DNA from: Marasmius tenuissimus
Taxonomy: Eukaryota > Basidiomycota > Agaricomycetes > Agaricales > Marasmiaceae
Reading direction: 5' to 3'
NCBI GenBank assembly: GCA_029532415.1
Contig: JAQOTA010000007.1
Coordinates: 1 to 64,000 of the forward strand
DNA: 64,000 nt
Below the pieces are notes generated by a model. The model searched no databases. It saw only the letters and a list, made by a program, of their open reading frames with translations, and was not told the DNA's origin. Position numbers and translations under genes: made by a program. This document shows, one piece after another, positions 33,078 through 43,455 of this stretch (positions are counted from its first letter, which is position 1; every line of letters begins with the position of its first letter).

Positions 33078-33659
33078 GCTCAGGGCAAGGGGTGTCACCA
33101 AAAAAAAATTTATATATGATCTTCCCATACAATCTTAAGGCCCCTTGGGACCCCCCCTCCCCCCTCCCTCCTGCCATTTTGGGAAGGTGATTCCCACAGT
33201 CACATGTCATCCCCTCACAGTAAACACAACCCAATGGTGTATTTCCCGGCCTGAACAGGTGCTAAAGCTGAAGAATAGGTACTAAGAGCCTCCAAGTACT
33301 GCTAGAAATCAAGCAGGCTGGATTACAATATGGTACGTTTAATAGGAAGGTCTGGAACCTGGACTGCGAACTCCATTTGTGGTGGGACATACCTTCCAAA
33401 TTCAGCAACCTGTACAATTGACGCTTGGTTTTGGGGCAAAACATGCAAGTATAGGTAGTTTTTGCTGATTGCTTCATTCCACAGCTTCCCAATATCCTAA
33501 ATAAGGGTTCAAAGATCTCAAAAGTGCTCCCAAGGGCCAAGACCCTTCCAGTACATACTTAAGAGGGGGGGGAACTTTTTGACCTTAAGGCCTCGGGGAC
33601 CCCCCCCACCCCCTACCCCATATGACCGAGATGCCTGAGTGACACCCCTTGGCTCAGGG
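33078..33659. mobile_element. hAT-type MITE with 8 bp target duplication
   Basis: The element is 33086-33651 (566 bp). Perfect 13 bp terminal inverted repeats CAAGGGGTGTCAC face each other, and GCTCAGGG is duplicated exactly at 33078-33085 and 33652-33659. An 8 bp duplication and a CARGGGTG-like end are hallmarks of hAT elements. The interior holds C-runs after CTTAAGGCC words at both ends and no transposase. Confidence 0.88.
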
Positions 33660-33767
33660 CCCCATCGAGTTCCACGCTGAAAATTTATGTCACATGACTT
33701 ATCTTTTTACTATATACGGAAAACTGGGAGACCCTCAAGGGAGGTACGGGTAAGGGACCGCGTTTTG

Positions 33768-33818
33768 AAGCAGACTCTTATATCACCCGCGAGCGTGCGA
33801 GCTGATATAGAGTCTGCC
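33768..33818. repeat. Perfect-looking hairpin
   Basis: GCAGACTCTTATATCA and TGATATAGAGTCTGC face each other around a GC-rich loop of about 17 nt, with one unpaired base. Too long for chance; no terminator T-run follows. Confidence 0.6.
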
Positions 33819-34107
33819 TAGGGGAGACTAGGTTACAGGCGACATCAGCATTTTCGGAACTTGATGGTGATGGGTGGTGCCACACAAGAACATCAGGGAA
33901 ATCCAGGAATCTGACAATCGCGCAACCCAAGTCCCTTTTCCACGCAATCCGGATTTGATTTCTGCATGACAACCCGTAACAATCTGGTGCAACCCAACAA
34001 TTCTAATCGATACTTACACACAATCTAGTCGGTACACCACGCAGCCGCCAAAAACGCCAGGTCAACACTTGATCTCGCCAAGAACACAATTCCATTTGTT
34101 CCTTTCT

Positions 34108-34436
34108 CCTAAGGCATGAAGGCGGTACTTTCGTTCCCTGAATGGCAATGACCAATATGAATATATACTCGAACGACGAACCCCACGAGGGCCAGCACCA
34201 GTACAGGAAACCCCCCTCAGCCAAATTCGCCAGGCTAGCGCACCCCCTACCCTTCCTAGTCCTGTCGAGTCTCTAGCATTCACGACAAACGTCCCTCCCA
34301 CTCCAGAGTCACCCACTCCTTACTGTCCCTCCAAGCCAATGAGACCTCATTCAAGCACGAGTAGCAATGGTGTACTACCTGATTTGGCGGGAATTACTCG
34401 GTCCACAAAGAAAGGAAAGGAAAGCCTGGATATATG
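34108..34436 (+). pseudogene. Pro/Ser-rich coding fragment, possible retroelement gag leader
   Basis: Open plus-strand frame reading RRYFRSLNGNDQYEYILERR, then a Pro/Ser/Thr-rich stretch and DLAGITRSTKKGKESLD, ending at a GTAAGT donor. The style recalls N-terminal parts of fungal retrotransposon Gag proteins, but no diagnostic motif is present and no start or next exon was found. Confidence 0.3.
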
Positions 34437-34597
34437 GTAAGTTCTGGGTTACCCCTAGATCTGCAACATATGGAATTGACGCCAGCTTTTTTTGTCCAGA
34501 TAGATCTGTTGAATTGAAAATAGAATGACAAGAAATCATAGTTTGTTGAATTCTATTGATTCTATGAAGAGGATGAACAATCGTCATATGTATATAC

Positions 34598-36294
34598 CTA
34601 CGTGTTGCTGTCATCTTCATTCACGGAGGCTCTCGTGGGGCTACTACTTGGCAATACAACTAGGTTCCGTCGTGACTTGTCCAAAGAAGGTGTTGCCATA
34701 GGCTTCACTTGCTTCGCCTCGTGCTTCGCTCCACAAGCCTTGATGATGCGCTTCCAGTGGCGGTCCTCCAGCTTGGGCATGTTCGCCATGTAACCGGCCA
34801 CGATACCACCCGCACAATCTCGGGAGAACTCCCCTATTGACGTGTTCTGGCCGACGGGTTTGGCGATGCCATCTTCAGTATACCGTGTAAATACACGTTG
34901 GAGCTAGATCATCAACAATAATAAGAAAAATATATATCACGAGCATGATATAGAATCTTACTGCAGCCGCAGCTAGCACAACAGCGCCGCGTGGTGCAGG
35001 ACATCCCTGCACTGACTTGGGGACAGCTTTGAGAGACGGTGCGAGTGTATCTATGATAAACTGTGACTGGAAGAGCCCCTTGGGTTTCTGGACGGCAAAT
35101 TAGTATGGCTGGCACAAATCACGATAGCGCAAAGGTAGACATACCGTATTGTCCTTGGTGACCGGTTGGTCGTAAAGCAATGGGCTGGTGGGCTGTAGAG
35201 CCCAGACCGTGTGTTGTTGGATCTTCACGGGGTTTCCCTTGAATTGATCCTTTGAAAAAAACCCGTCAACAACTCGGATTGCCTGTGATCCAAAGTCAGA
35301 GCGCTGCTCGTTGATGCGCTTGCATGCCTAGACCAACAAAGAACATCATGTTGAGTGAATATTTGAGCGAGTAAGGAAAAGTCCTACCCTTGTGAATACC
35401 ACTGAGTCCATCGTCAACGTAAAGTCCTCAGGTTGCTTTGGGAATACCTGGTCAAACCACTATTTGAATATCTTGAAGAATGTCTCATTCTTTGCATAGT
35501 CTTCAAATGGCTGTTTTGAGCCAAAAAAGTCGGTATAGAGAGTTGGCAGGAATGTTGATGTCCAATCTTTGTGTGCAAAACCTGGCATGTCTTGATCTTC
35601 ACTGGAATCAGATGACGGTGACGTTGCAGAGGTGGCTGATGATTGCGCAGTGAGTCGGTTTTTTTGCAGACTTGGAAATGCTATGTGAGGAGGCCGAAGA
35701 GCGAAGAGGATTAACTGCCGGAGTTGTGTTGGTTGTACACTTATGTCGAATGGATGGCCTGGGAGTGGGAGTTGGACTCGGAGGGCAATCACGAGTGTTG
35801 TTGTCGGACTCAGCACTCAAAAACCCGACCAGCTAAGCAGATTTCGAGTAAAATGTACACTGTTCAGTGCATGGAACAACATACCTTGTTTGCCCATCGG
35901 GTATTTTTGCTTGCAGTCGGTGCCGTATCTTCAATATCACTGTCATTGAGACCCCCCAATCCAACTCCATCATCCTTCTTAGATGTCTTGGTACCGTGCT
36001 GAATCTGGTTTTGGGGAACATTTGCATGTCTCTTCCACTCTTTGGAGAGGCCTCCTGCAGTTGCAGTGTCAAGGTTGGTCTTTGCCTTTTTTCAAGCGTC
36101 TGATGGAACATGAGGATGAATTCAGTCATCAGGACACGGGGCGCAATTGAACAAGTGTGTGAACAGTGTATGTACTGAATGATAGCATCCTGAGAATCAA
36201 CCACCATGTCGTTCTTTTGCTTCTCAGCCCTCAAAGACTGCTTGAGTGCTTCAACCCCTTGGTGAAGCTTGTTTTCCTTCAGTTTCTTTGGCAC
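34598..36294 (-). pseudogene. Conserved-looking hypothetical gene, degraded
   Basis: Minus-strand exons can be followed from an acidic/Ser-rich N-terminal part (DGVGLGGLNDSDIEDT) through DWTSTFLPTLYTDFFGSKQP, ACKRINEQRSDFGSQAIRVV, KGLFQSQFIIDTLAPSLKAV and GGIVAGYMANMPKLEDRHWK to a TAG at 34600-34598. Splice donors and acceptors separate them. Two lesions: the frame changes at an A-run near 35660, and a TAG at 35462-35460 precedes WFDQ where the frame otherwise continues. Similar hypothetical proteins occur in agaricomycetes and often lie near transposons, from memory. No known domain. Confidence 0.5.
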
Positions 36295-36580
36295 CTGAAG
36301 GTTCAGTGAGTTCCAAGTGAGTTATACATTGCTTTGAGTTGTGGGTCAGTGTTCATTGCATCGGGTTGTGGATCGTGGTCATGTTTATTGCTTTGAACAC
36401 TCCTCGTTCATTCTCGCTATTTGCCTCATCCTTAAAGACAAATTCAATCTCTTTCCATTTGCGGTCAACCAATCTCACAGCGATTGAGCCCCATGCTCCC
36501 TGTCAGACAATCATCCGGTCTCCCAGCATCCATCACTCATAATGATTCTTCTTGATGGCGACATACCAGATAGTTGCCTC

Positions 36581-39420
36581 TCACCACATATACCTCCATG
36601 GGCCAGCAAAATTGGCATCTCTCTCCATGCGGTGCAGAGTTGGGGGATCCACCTTTCTATGGTCCTCTTTGTCTTCGAAGTCGTGGAAAAAGATTTCGTC
36701 TGGGGTGTCTGAGTAGGGGAAGCTGTACGGAGTGAAGCTGACAGGACCTTTGATGATGATCAAACCATGTTTGTTACGGAATGTCTCCCATTCGATGGCA
36801 CGGTCATATTGCCTAGTGTAGATGCTACCTTGATCGGTGAACTCAGCCACATTGAAAGTGTCCTCTTCTTTGTCAGATGAAAGTATAGCTGGCAGGACAA
36901 GTAAGTCAAGGCCGTTTTCTTGAGATGTCAAGTTACTCACTCTGTCCCACTTTTGCCTTTTGCTCTGGCCTGCCTCTCTTTGCCCCCTTCCTCCCTGTCA
37001 CTTCTGTCATCTGTGTCTTTGTCTTCTTCCCTTCCACCTTCTCCTTTTTCTCAGCTGCCTCCTTCTTTTTCTGCTGTCTCCTTCTCTCTGCCTCTTTCTT
37101 TTTCTCCTCCTTTCGCTCTGTCTCTTTCTTTTTCTCCTCCTTCTTTCGCTTTGTCTCTGTCCTTTTCTCCTCCTTTCTGTCTGCCTCCTCCTCCCGCTAT
37201 CCATCATCTCAACATCCCCATCTACTTTCTCCTCTTCCTCCCATGACCCGAATCAGATTATTAGGATTATTCCGTTACAGCTGACAACATGGTGCTGGTG
37301 GAATCCTATGCGACCTTGGCAAATAACAGCACCCTTGTCCGTGGTGAAATATTTGTATTGGTCTTTCACGTCTTGCTTGTACAGGATTGTTCTGCCCATG
37401 CCGTCCTCCTCAAACTCCCAAGGCCCAAGCGTTTCTTCTACCCCAGCTCTATCTGCTGGCGCTGGCAGATCCCCTTGGGTGTCCAGATCCTCGTAGATGA
37501 CCCTTCCAGCTTTGATCATGAACGGCATTGAGCTTTCAATACCCTCTCTAATGACCTCTGTCCTGTCTTTGTGTAAGGTGACAAACTGATAGTTACAGTT
37601 GGGAATGTTCCACCAATACACATGTTCCTTCTCCAGCTCCAAACAAACCGGACACACTCTCTTTGTGAGCATACAGAAGATGTTCTCCCGTACCTCCTTG
37701 TCTCCCTCAAACCTCTCCTCGGCCTTCTCTTTCTCCCCCTTGATCTCCACTTTGGTATCAACCTCCTCACTCTCATCCAGTCTCAACTTCCTTGTCAATC
37801 TCGGCCCCTTTGTTGTCACCTTTGTCACCATTGGTCTCCTTGGCTTTCCCCTTTCCTTTTGCAGTCCCTTTGGTCTCCTCTGTCGTCATATCCTTCCCTC
37901 GCAGTTTAGTTCGCAGCTCTTTGACCTCCTTGACACACCCCTCCTCATCCGCAAGCTCTTCCTCCTCGGCAGGTGACAGAGCTCGGATTGCATCCAGCTC
38001 TGCCTGACTTGGGAAGGTGTAAGGCTTGAGTGCTTCTGCACCATACTCCTTCATGAACTCATGTTTGGTCAGTTGTGTCCATGCAGGAGGGGGCTTGGCC
38101 AGTATCTCCTCAGCAGTGGCATCAGGATAAAGGACAACAAATGCATTGATGGCATACTTGGCCCATATCTCCACACTAAGAGAGTTGAAGTCGTCAGGTT
38201 TGAACCAGTCTATTGAGACAGTACCGGGCTCTGGAAGTGCAATATGGGGCTTGGGGGCTATGGGAGCCGGCAGGTTGACCCATTTGCAGAATGTTGCTGT
38301 TTGGGGCCCAGTACTTACTCCTGTCTTATCATTCTGCTCCTTGTCCAATAGTCATCCCATTTGACCAACCCTTTTTGACCTGTAGCTGTACGGGAGGATG
38401 TAGTATGTGTCCGCGGTACCAACAACTACACCCTTGTCCTCAGAATTTCTATTCTCACCCTTGGATAGTTTATAGATCTGCGGGTTCTTGACCCCATGTG
38501 TCCTCATTGTCCCCTCCCTTCATCTCCAAGCTCCATTGAGTTGGTAAGAAATAATGCCGCCTCAGAACAACCCATATGCTCACCCTTGTGGCTCTCCTTT
38601 TAGAATTTGCAATGGCTTTGTCAAGAAGCAGCTGCCCTGGCTCCCTCTTCTCCCTCTTTCATTTCCTCTCCAAGTGCTCGAAGAAGTAATGGTCAAACAG
38701 CGTGTTGAGCCAAGCGTCATTCTTCCACCAGGTGTTGTCCAGGCCATGGTTGACATATTCTCCACACCCAATTGCGAGTTGGAACATGTGGATCATGATT
38801 CTCTGCATGACAGTATTGCACATGGACAAGGGATCCTCTGATGTGTCTATGCAAATACACTCGATGCCCAACTTCATGAAACTAGCAGAGATGGCCTGCA
38901 AGGCGTTTTGAGGAACCCTCGTGATGTCTTGTTGAAGATGGTTGAAAGACTGAGCTGCGGTCTTGAGGCAGTCGATCCTTGCATTAACCTTGTTGTTGAT
39001 GATGTTGAACTTGGCAAGGTTCCTGTCCAAGAATGCATTCACCTTTCCCATCCCCTTCAAGAATTCTTTCTTCTCTTTGAGTGTTGAGAGCACGGGTAAC
39101 GAGTCAATGCTATTGATGACTGCTGTCACGCACAGGTGGACCTCAAAGGCTTTCTGCAACCCAGTGAGTTATTTTGTCTGATTGGTTGAGATGTACCTCA
39201 CCCTGGTGCCCACTGCATCCTCAGGTACATGCTCTTTGGTGAATTTGTTGACCTTCATACGCTTTTGCTTCTTAGTCATTCCCCTTGTCCCCTTCTTCAA
39301 TGGCACAGTGGGTTTCCTTTTCCTTCCAGGTTGTTGGCTTCTGCTGAGACGTGGCGGTGTAGGTGATGGTGTTTGCTGCACTCCACTAGGGCCAGGTATA
39401 GGTGATGGCATTTGCCGCAT
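36581..39420 (-). pseudogene. Multi-exon hypothetical gene, degraded
   Basis: Minus-strand order: basic N-terminus (RKRKPTVPLKKGTRGMTKKQ) ending VGTR at a GTGAGG donor (about 39202), exon from 39153 with KAFEVHLCVTAVINSID and WWKNDAWLNTLFDHYFFEHL, then a TGA at 38661-38659 inside an otherwise open exon (CGA likely before). A segment with WVNLPAPIAPKPHIALPEPG, an acidic Lys/Glu region with a frame change near 37800, CMLTKRVCPVCLELEKEHV (possible zinc ligands), a Lys/Glu coiled coil at about 37200-36960 and a last exon ending at 36581 follow. The strong C/T bias at 36955-37245 is this coiled coil seen from the other strand. Function unknown. A minus-strand TATATAAG at about 39609-39602 could be its promoter. 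Confidence 0.45.
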
Positions 39421-39551
39421 CCCACTTGGACCTGGTGTTGCTGCTGTGGGCTCAGCAGAACGTTTAGTCGCAAGTAACGGTGAAGAGTATCAAGTTTACC
39501 AGAAGAGCGGAGTTGACAAGTAGTGAAGAGTAAGTCAGAACTAGGGCTCAA

Positions 39552-40200
39552 CGTAGAAGAGAGAAAAGTAGAATGATGATTATACAGGACGAGAGAGAGA
39601 ACTTATATACTGTAGAGTGAACTATGGAGTCCAGATATCTAATCTGTAAGTAGATATGACAAAATGGAGATAGAGGCATAGGGCATAGTAAATGAGTAAG
39701 TAAGATTGTAAAAGTGGAGATTAACTACTGTGCATGACATAGTACAGATTGGAGGTCAAGGGTTATATAGTACAATAGGTCCTAGGGTTAGTGAGGTCAT
39801 AAGGTGTGTGTATAGCATGTAATTCAACTGGTTTCACCCTCTTTGATTGACGGTCCTCCCCTCCATTGTATGTTTTCCTTTCCCCCATGAGTCTCTAGTT
39901 GGAGCGGAATGAGATTGGGAATGGGAGCAGGAATGGGAAACAAACAGAATGTGATGGGGAAGGGTGAACACACGTCCTGCGTGTGGTAGTAGACAACAGC
40001 TTGGTCACATCCGCATGTGACACGTGCGTGTCGCAAATGGGTTCACTTGGTGCTTGCCTCACATCACATTTTGTTCTTCCCCATGTTCTTCCCATCTGTT
40101 GGGTTGACAGGATGATGCCTAAACTTCTGGGCTTGTCCCTGAATTGATAACAATATTTCTGATCACTATGTGGAATTCTGATGCAATGTATCCATTTAGT
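39552..40200. other. AG-rich spacer with a minus-strand TATA box
   Basis: A purine-rich plus strand surrounds GTATATAAGT (minus) at about 39610-39601, upstream of the hypothetical gene. The architecture resembles a small LTR promoter, but no matching second copy was seen. The rest shows no gene. Confidence 0.3.
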
Positions 40201-40258
40201 ATGATTCTGAACACTGTTTGTTTTCAAATGATCTTCCCCTCCCTTGTCTTTACTGTAA

Positions 40259-40960
40259 GTGATGACCCGCATCATTTGCAGATGCTCAGAATGCAGAGAT
40301 CGGACATGCACCAAGGACGGCATGGAGCTGCTGGGAAGACTCATCAGCGTGAATGAGCACTCCATTCAATATCAGCAGGACTTGGCTAGTTCAGAGGCGG
40401 AACTGGATAGTGTGCTCAATGACCATTGCCTGGCATTGGAGCCATTGCTAGTCAATATAGATGATGTACTGGAAGAGCTGGGTACGTGGTCAAGTTAACT
40501 TGAAATTGGGAAATATCTTGACCTTAATGGCAGATATTGACTCCAGGATGTCTACCATTGCATCCTTGATATTGGTTTTCGTGCTCTGGCTGCATCTCAA
40601 GGGGCATGAGCCATCAACTAGTGAATATTAGCCTTGCCGCTATCCTATTCATAGTCGATTGCATCATCCTTCTATTCACAGAAATTATATTGGAATTGGG
40701 CTATCCCCTTCATCTTGCATCTTTAGGAATCGCACGAGACGTCCGAACTATTGCTAAACGCATAGGCCTGGAGCCCTCAATTCTTCACCAAGCCTCCTGT
40801 CCAGCATGTTTAACCTTATATCCTCTGGACAATGTACCTGAATGTTGCACCCTCAAGATTTAGCATACTCCAGAAGGTCCAATTCTCTGCGGGGAACACA
40901 TGCTGCAGAGATGCAATACAGGCAGAGGTTTTAGATCAGTGCCACTGAGTGTTATTTGCG
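40259..40960 (+). pseudogene. Tnp2-like (CACTA) transposase, N-terminal remnant
   Basis: Starts with a zinc-ribbon-like CRCSECRDRTC, continues with LVFVLWLHL near 40575, GIARDVRTIAKRIGLEPSIL, and the cysteine pattern SCPACLTLYPLDNVPECC, then GPILCGEHML in another frame. This order (LWLH, an Arg-rich helix, CPxC....CG..L) is how I remember the N-terminus of fungal Tnp2-type transposases of CACTA elements. The catalytic part is absent and several stops separate the pieces. It fits the CACTG-ended MITEs found elsewhere in the window. Confidence 0.4.
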
Positions 40961-41000
40961 ACACCAGGAACGATTGCCATCCCCACTTTGAGAAGCCGAA

Positions 41001-41497
41001 ATGCAAACCTCTGACAATGAATTGGCAGGAGAAGATGACACAGGAGAAGATGGATCTGGATGTGATTCCAAAGCAGATGGACATGAAGAATCCGACGAAG
41101 CATCTTTGTCAGAATATGATTCAGAGCCACCATACAACGAGGAATTGTGGAAAAAGGTCCCCTGGTTCTGCCGAGAACGCCCAAAAATTACAGACTGGGT
41201 TTACGACTGTCCCAATTCTGATTGTCCCTTTACTATTGACTTGAGGTGCGTTGTTAGCCAACTTCTGCTCTGGCTGTTCTCAATCGTGCCATTTCCAGGG
41301 AGTTGGGACCCGTGAACAAGAAGGGTGAATGCATCTCTATGAGTCTCTTCAGTGAAGAGCTTGAGGATGAGGCACTTGAATTGATCTACAATCATCATGT
41401 GGAGCACGTGCACAAGAATGGCGTTCATTTTCACAAAACGAGCGACCACCCTCTCAAAGTACATATGTTTTCCATGATTTACTGGACAATGGCCTGA
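41001..41497 (+). CDS. Small acidic hypothetical protein, two exons
   Basis: Exon 1 from ATG 41001 reads an acidic stretch (EDDTGEDGSGC...ESDEASLSEYD), then WVYDCPNSDCPFTIDLR and a GTGCGT donor near 41247. Exon 2, from about 41303, has EDEALELIYNHHVEHVHKNG. Four Cys/His-type positions suggest a zinc-binding fold of the sort found beside agaricomycete transposases. It may be part of the damaged element to its left. No stop lies within these exons. Confidence 0.35.
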
Positions 41498-41712
41498 CAA
41501 TTTTTAGGCGGTACTGGAGCCATGGCCGCTCAACGAGGAGTCGACCTAAACAATTTCTTGTATATCCAAATGTATGAATGCATATGTGGTTGTATTTATG
41601 GTATTCCGTTCGAACATAGTTTGGAAGAATCAATCAGTCAATAAGCTGTATTACTGAGGTACAAAATTTTGGGGTGCTACCTATCCGGCTTCAGTCAGTG
41701 CGACCTTCCTTG

Positions 41713-42624
41713 TCATACAGAACGAAATTGGGATCCGAGGTCCGAAAAGTGTGGAACAAATTCTCGACCCAGAGCTCGTTGGAGTCGCATGAGTCCGGGT
41801 TGCCGGAGAGCTACAAAAGAGGTCAGCAAGCATACGAAATTCGAAAAATAGGCACATACCAACGTTGAATTGAGCTTGACATGGCCAGCCCGCACGTCCT
41901 CCATCTGTTCGCTTTGTTCAGTTTCTTCCAATTGGGGTACCGGGCAATAACTAAAGATATGTGCTCTTTGGTCATTGCCAGAACAACTAGAAGCATCGAG
42001 CAGAACAGCTCGAATAGCTTGTTTGGTGCGGGGTCTGAGCTGTAGACTGGTCAGCAATGTGGATTGGAGGACAAAAAAAAGATGGTGATACATCATGGTC
42101 CAGATGCCTGGTAGGGTTGGATTAGACATCTAGGCAATTAGGGGGAAACAATGGACCACGCACCATGCATGTACGAATACACAACTGAGGCGGCCTCGTC
42201 AACCACTTGAACCTGGCGGTATAGACCACGATACTGAACCTCAGCTTGACAAATCTCAATATCGAGTTTGGCCTTCATGTCCGCCGGGCAGCCATCAAGT
42301 CCATATACCAGTATCATGGTCCACTCCTTCTCCGTTTGCTGGAGGTGTTGCAAGAAATCGAAAACAGTCGGGGGAGGGTCTTCTCGGCAGTATGGGACAG
42401 CCATTCCTGAGCATTCAATCAGAGCAGGTCAAGCCTCCTGCCTAGAGCTTGAAATTTGTTATGCCAGTGGACACTCTTGATTCCTGGTAGGATATTGGGG
42501 GCCTCGACAATCTCAAGATCTTCAGCAGGGTCATCCGAGGAAAACCTATCTTCAAGCTGCTCTCGGAACACTGGGTACTGTGAGATAAGGGACTTGGAGA
42601 GATGGATAGAATAAGACATGACAA
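41713..42624 (-). CDS. Hypothetical multi-exon gene
   Basis: Minus-strand pieces in order: MSYSIHLSKSLISQYPVF with an acidic EDRFSSDDPAEDLEIVE; MAVPYCREDPPPTVFDFLQH with WTMILVYGLDGCPADMK; and PRTKQAIRAVLLDASSC. The pieces are separated by acceptor-like CTCAG and GT-containing gaps. I recognise no domain. Exon joints are uncertain, especially after GIKS. The spacer 42640-43440 to its right holds a 17 bp direct repeat (CTTGTTGTTGGGACCAG near 43039 and 43103) and nothing else. Confidence 0.35.
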
Positions 42625-43455
42625 GGGATGGATAGCTTGGCCTGGGTGATTTGAGTGGTGGTTTTTTTTGAGGTAGACAATGATTCTAGTCCAAGTTTGA
42701 GTCAGTCATAGGATATTCGGGTGAATAAGACTTACTACTGTCATGAAGACACCACTTTTCCCTCCACCATTGGTTCACATGATTATCACATGTTCTTTTC
42801 TCATGGTCACTTACTATACATCTTTCTTTCTCACGATTCCCTTTCTTAACCCACCACTGCACCACTTTAACCCACATTGTGCAGCCATCCCATTATCTCA
42901 TACCAACTCATCTCTTATTCATCCCTGACTTATATGTTACTCATACATGACTCATAGGTAGCCACTCCGACTCCAGCTCTGACCGTAGGATAGGTATATA
43001 AGCTAGCTAGTCTTCACATGGTCCCTCATCTTGACCTCTTGTTGTTGGGACCAGGTGAGTAGTACAGTCTCCTTTGCATTCCTTCTCTACAATAGATCTA
43101 ACTTGTTGTTGGGACCAGTTTCTGCCTTATCTCTGTCTGAGTCAAGCCTGCTGCTCCTCTCCTAGCTTGCTACCACCGCTCTTTGCCTCTGCCGTCTCCA
43201 ATATACACTCAGCACTTCGTGACACTTACAGAGAAGTTGAGAATGAGAGTGGGGTAGCAGTGTTGGTTTTTGAACAATAGGTAGAGTGGTGGTATAGCAA
43301 ACAGAAGCCCAGGCAGGCACTGAGGCTGTAAAAGAATAATTTGCTTTACACAAACAATATCCGTCTCGACTCCTTGACGTCGTTGCTCAACGAGCAGGTA
43401 TCATACTAGAGTTCTTCTCCTAAGAAAATTAGACTGACTGGCAGCTCCTGAAGGC

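Noticed and set aside
37007..37207. Arg-rich minus-strand ORF
   Set aside because: Shifted reading of a Lys/Glu coiled-coil coding stretch that runs to a splice donor in another frame.
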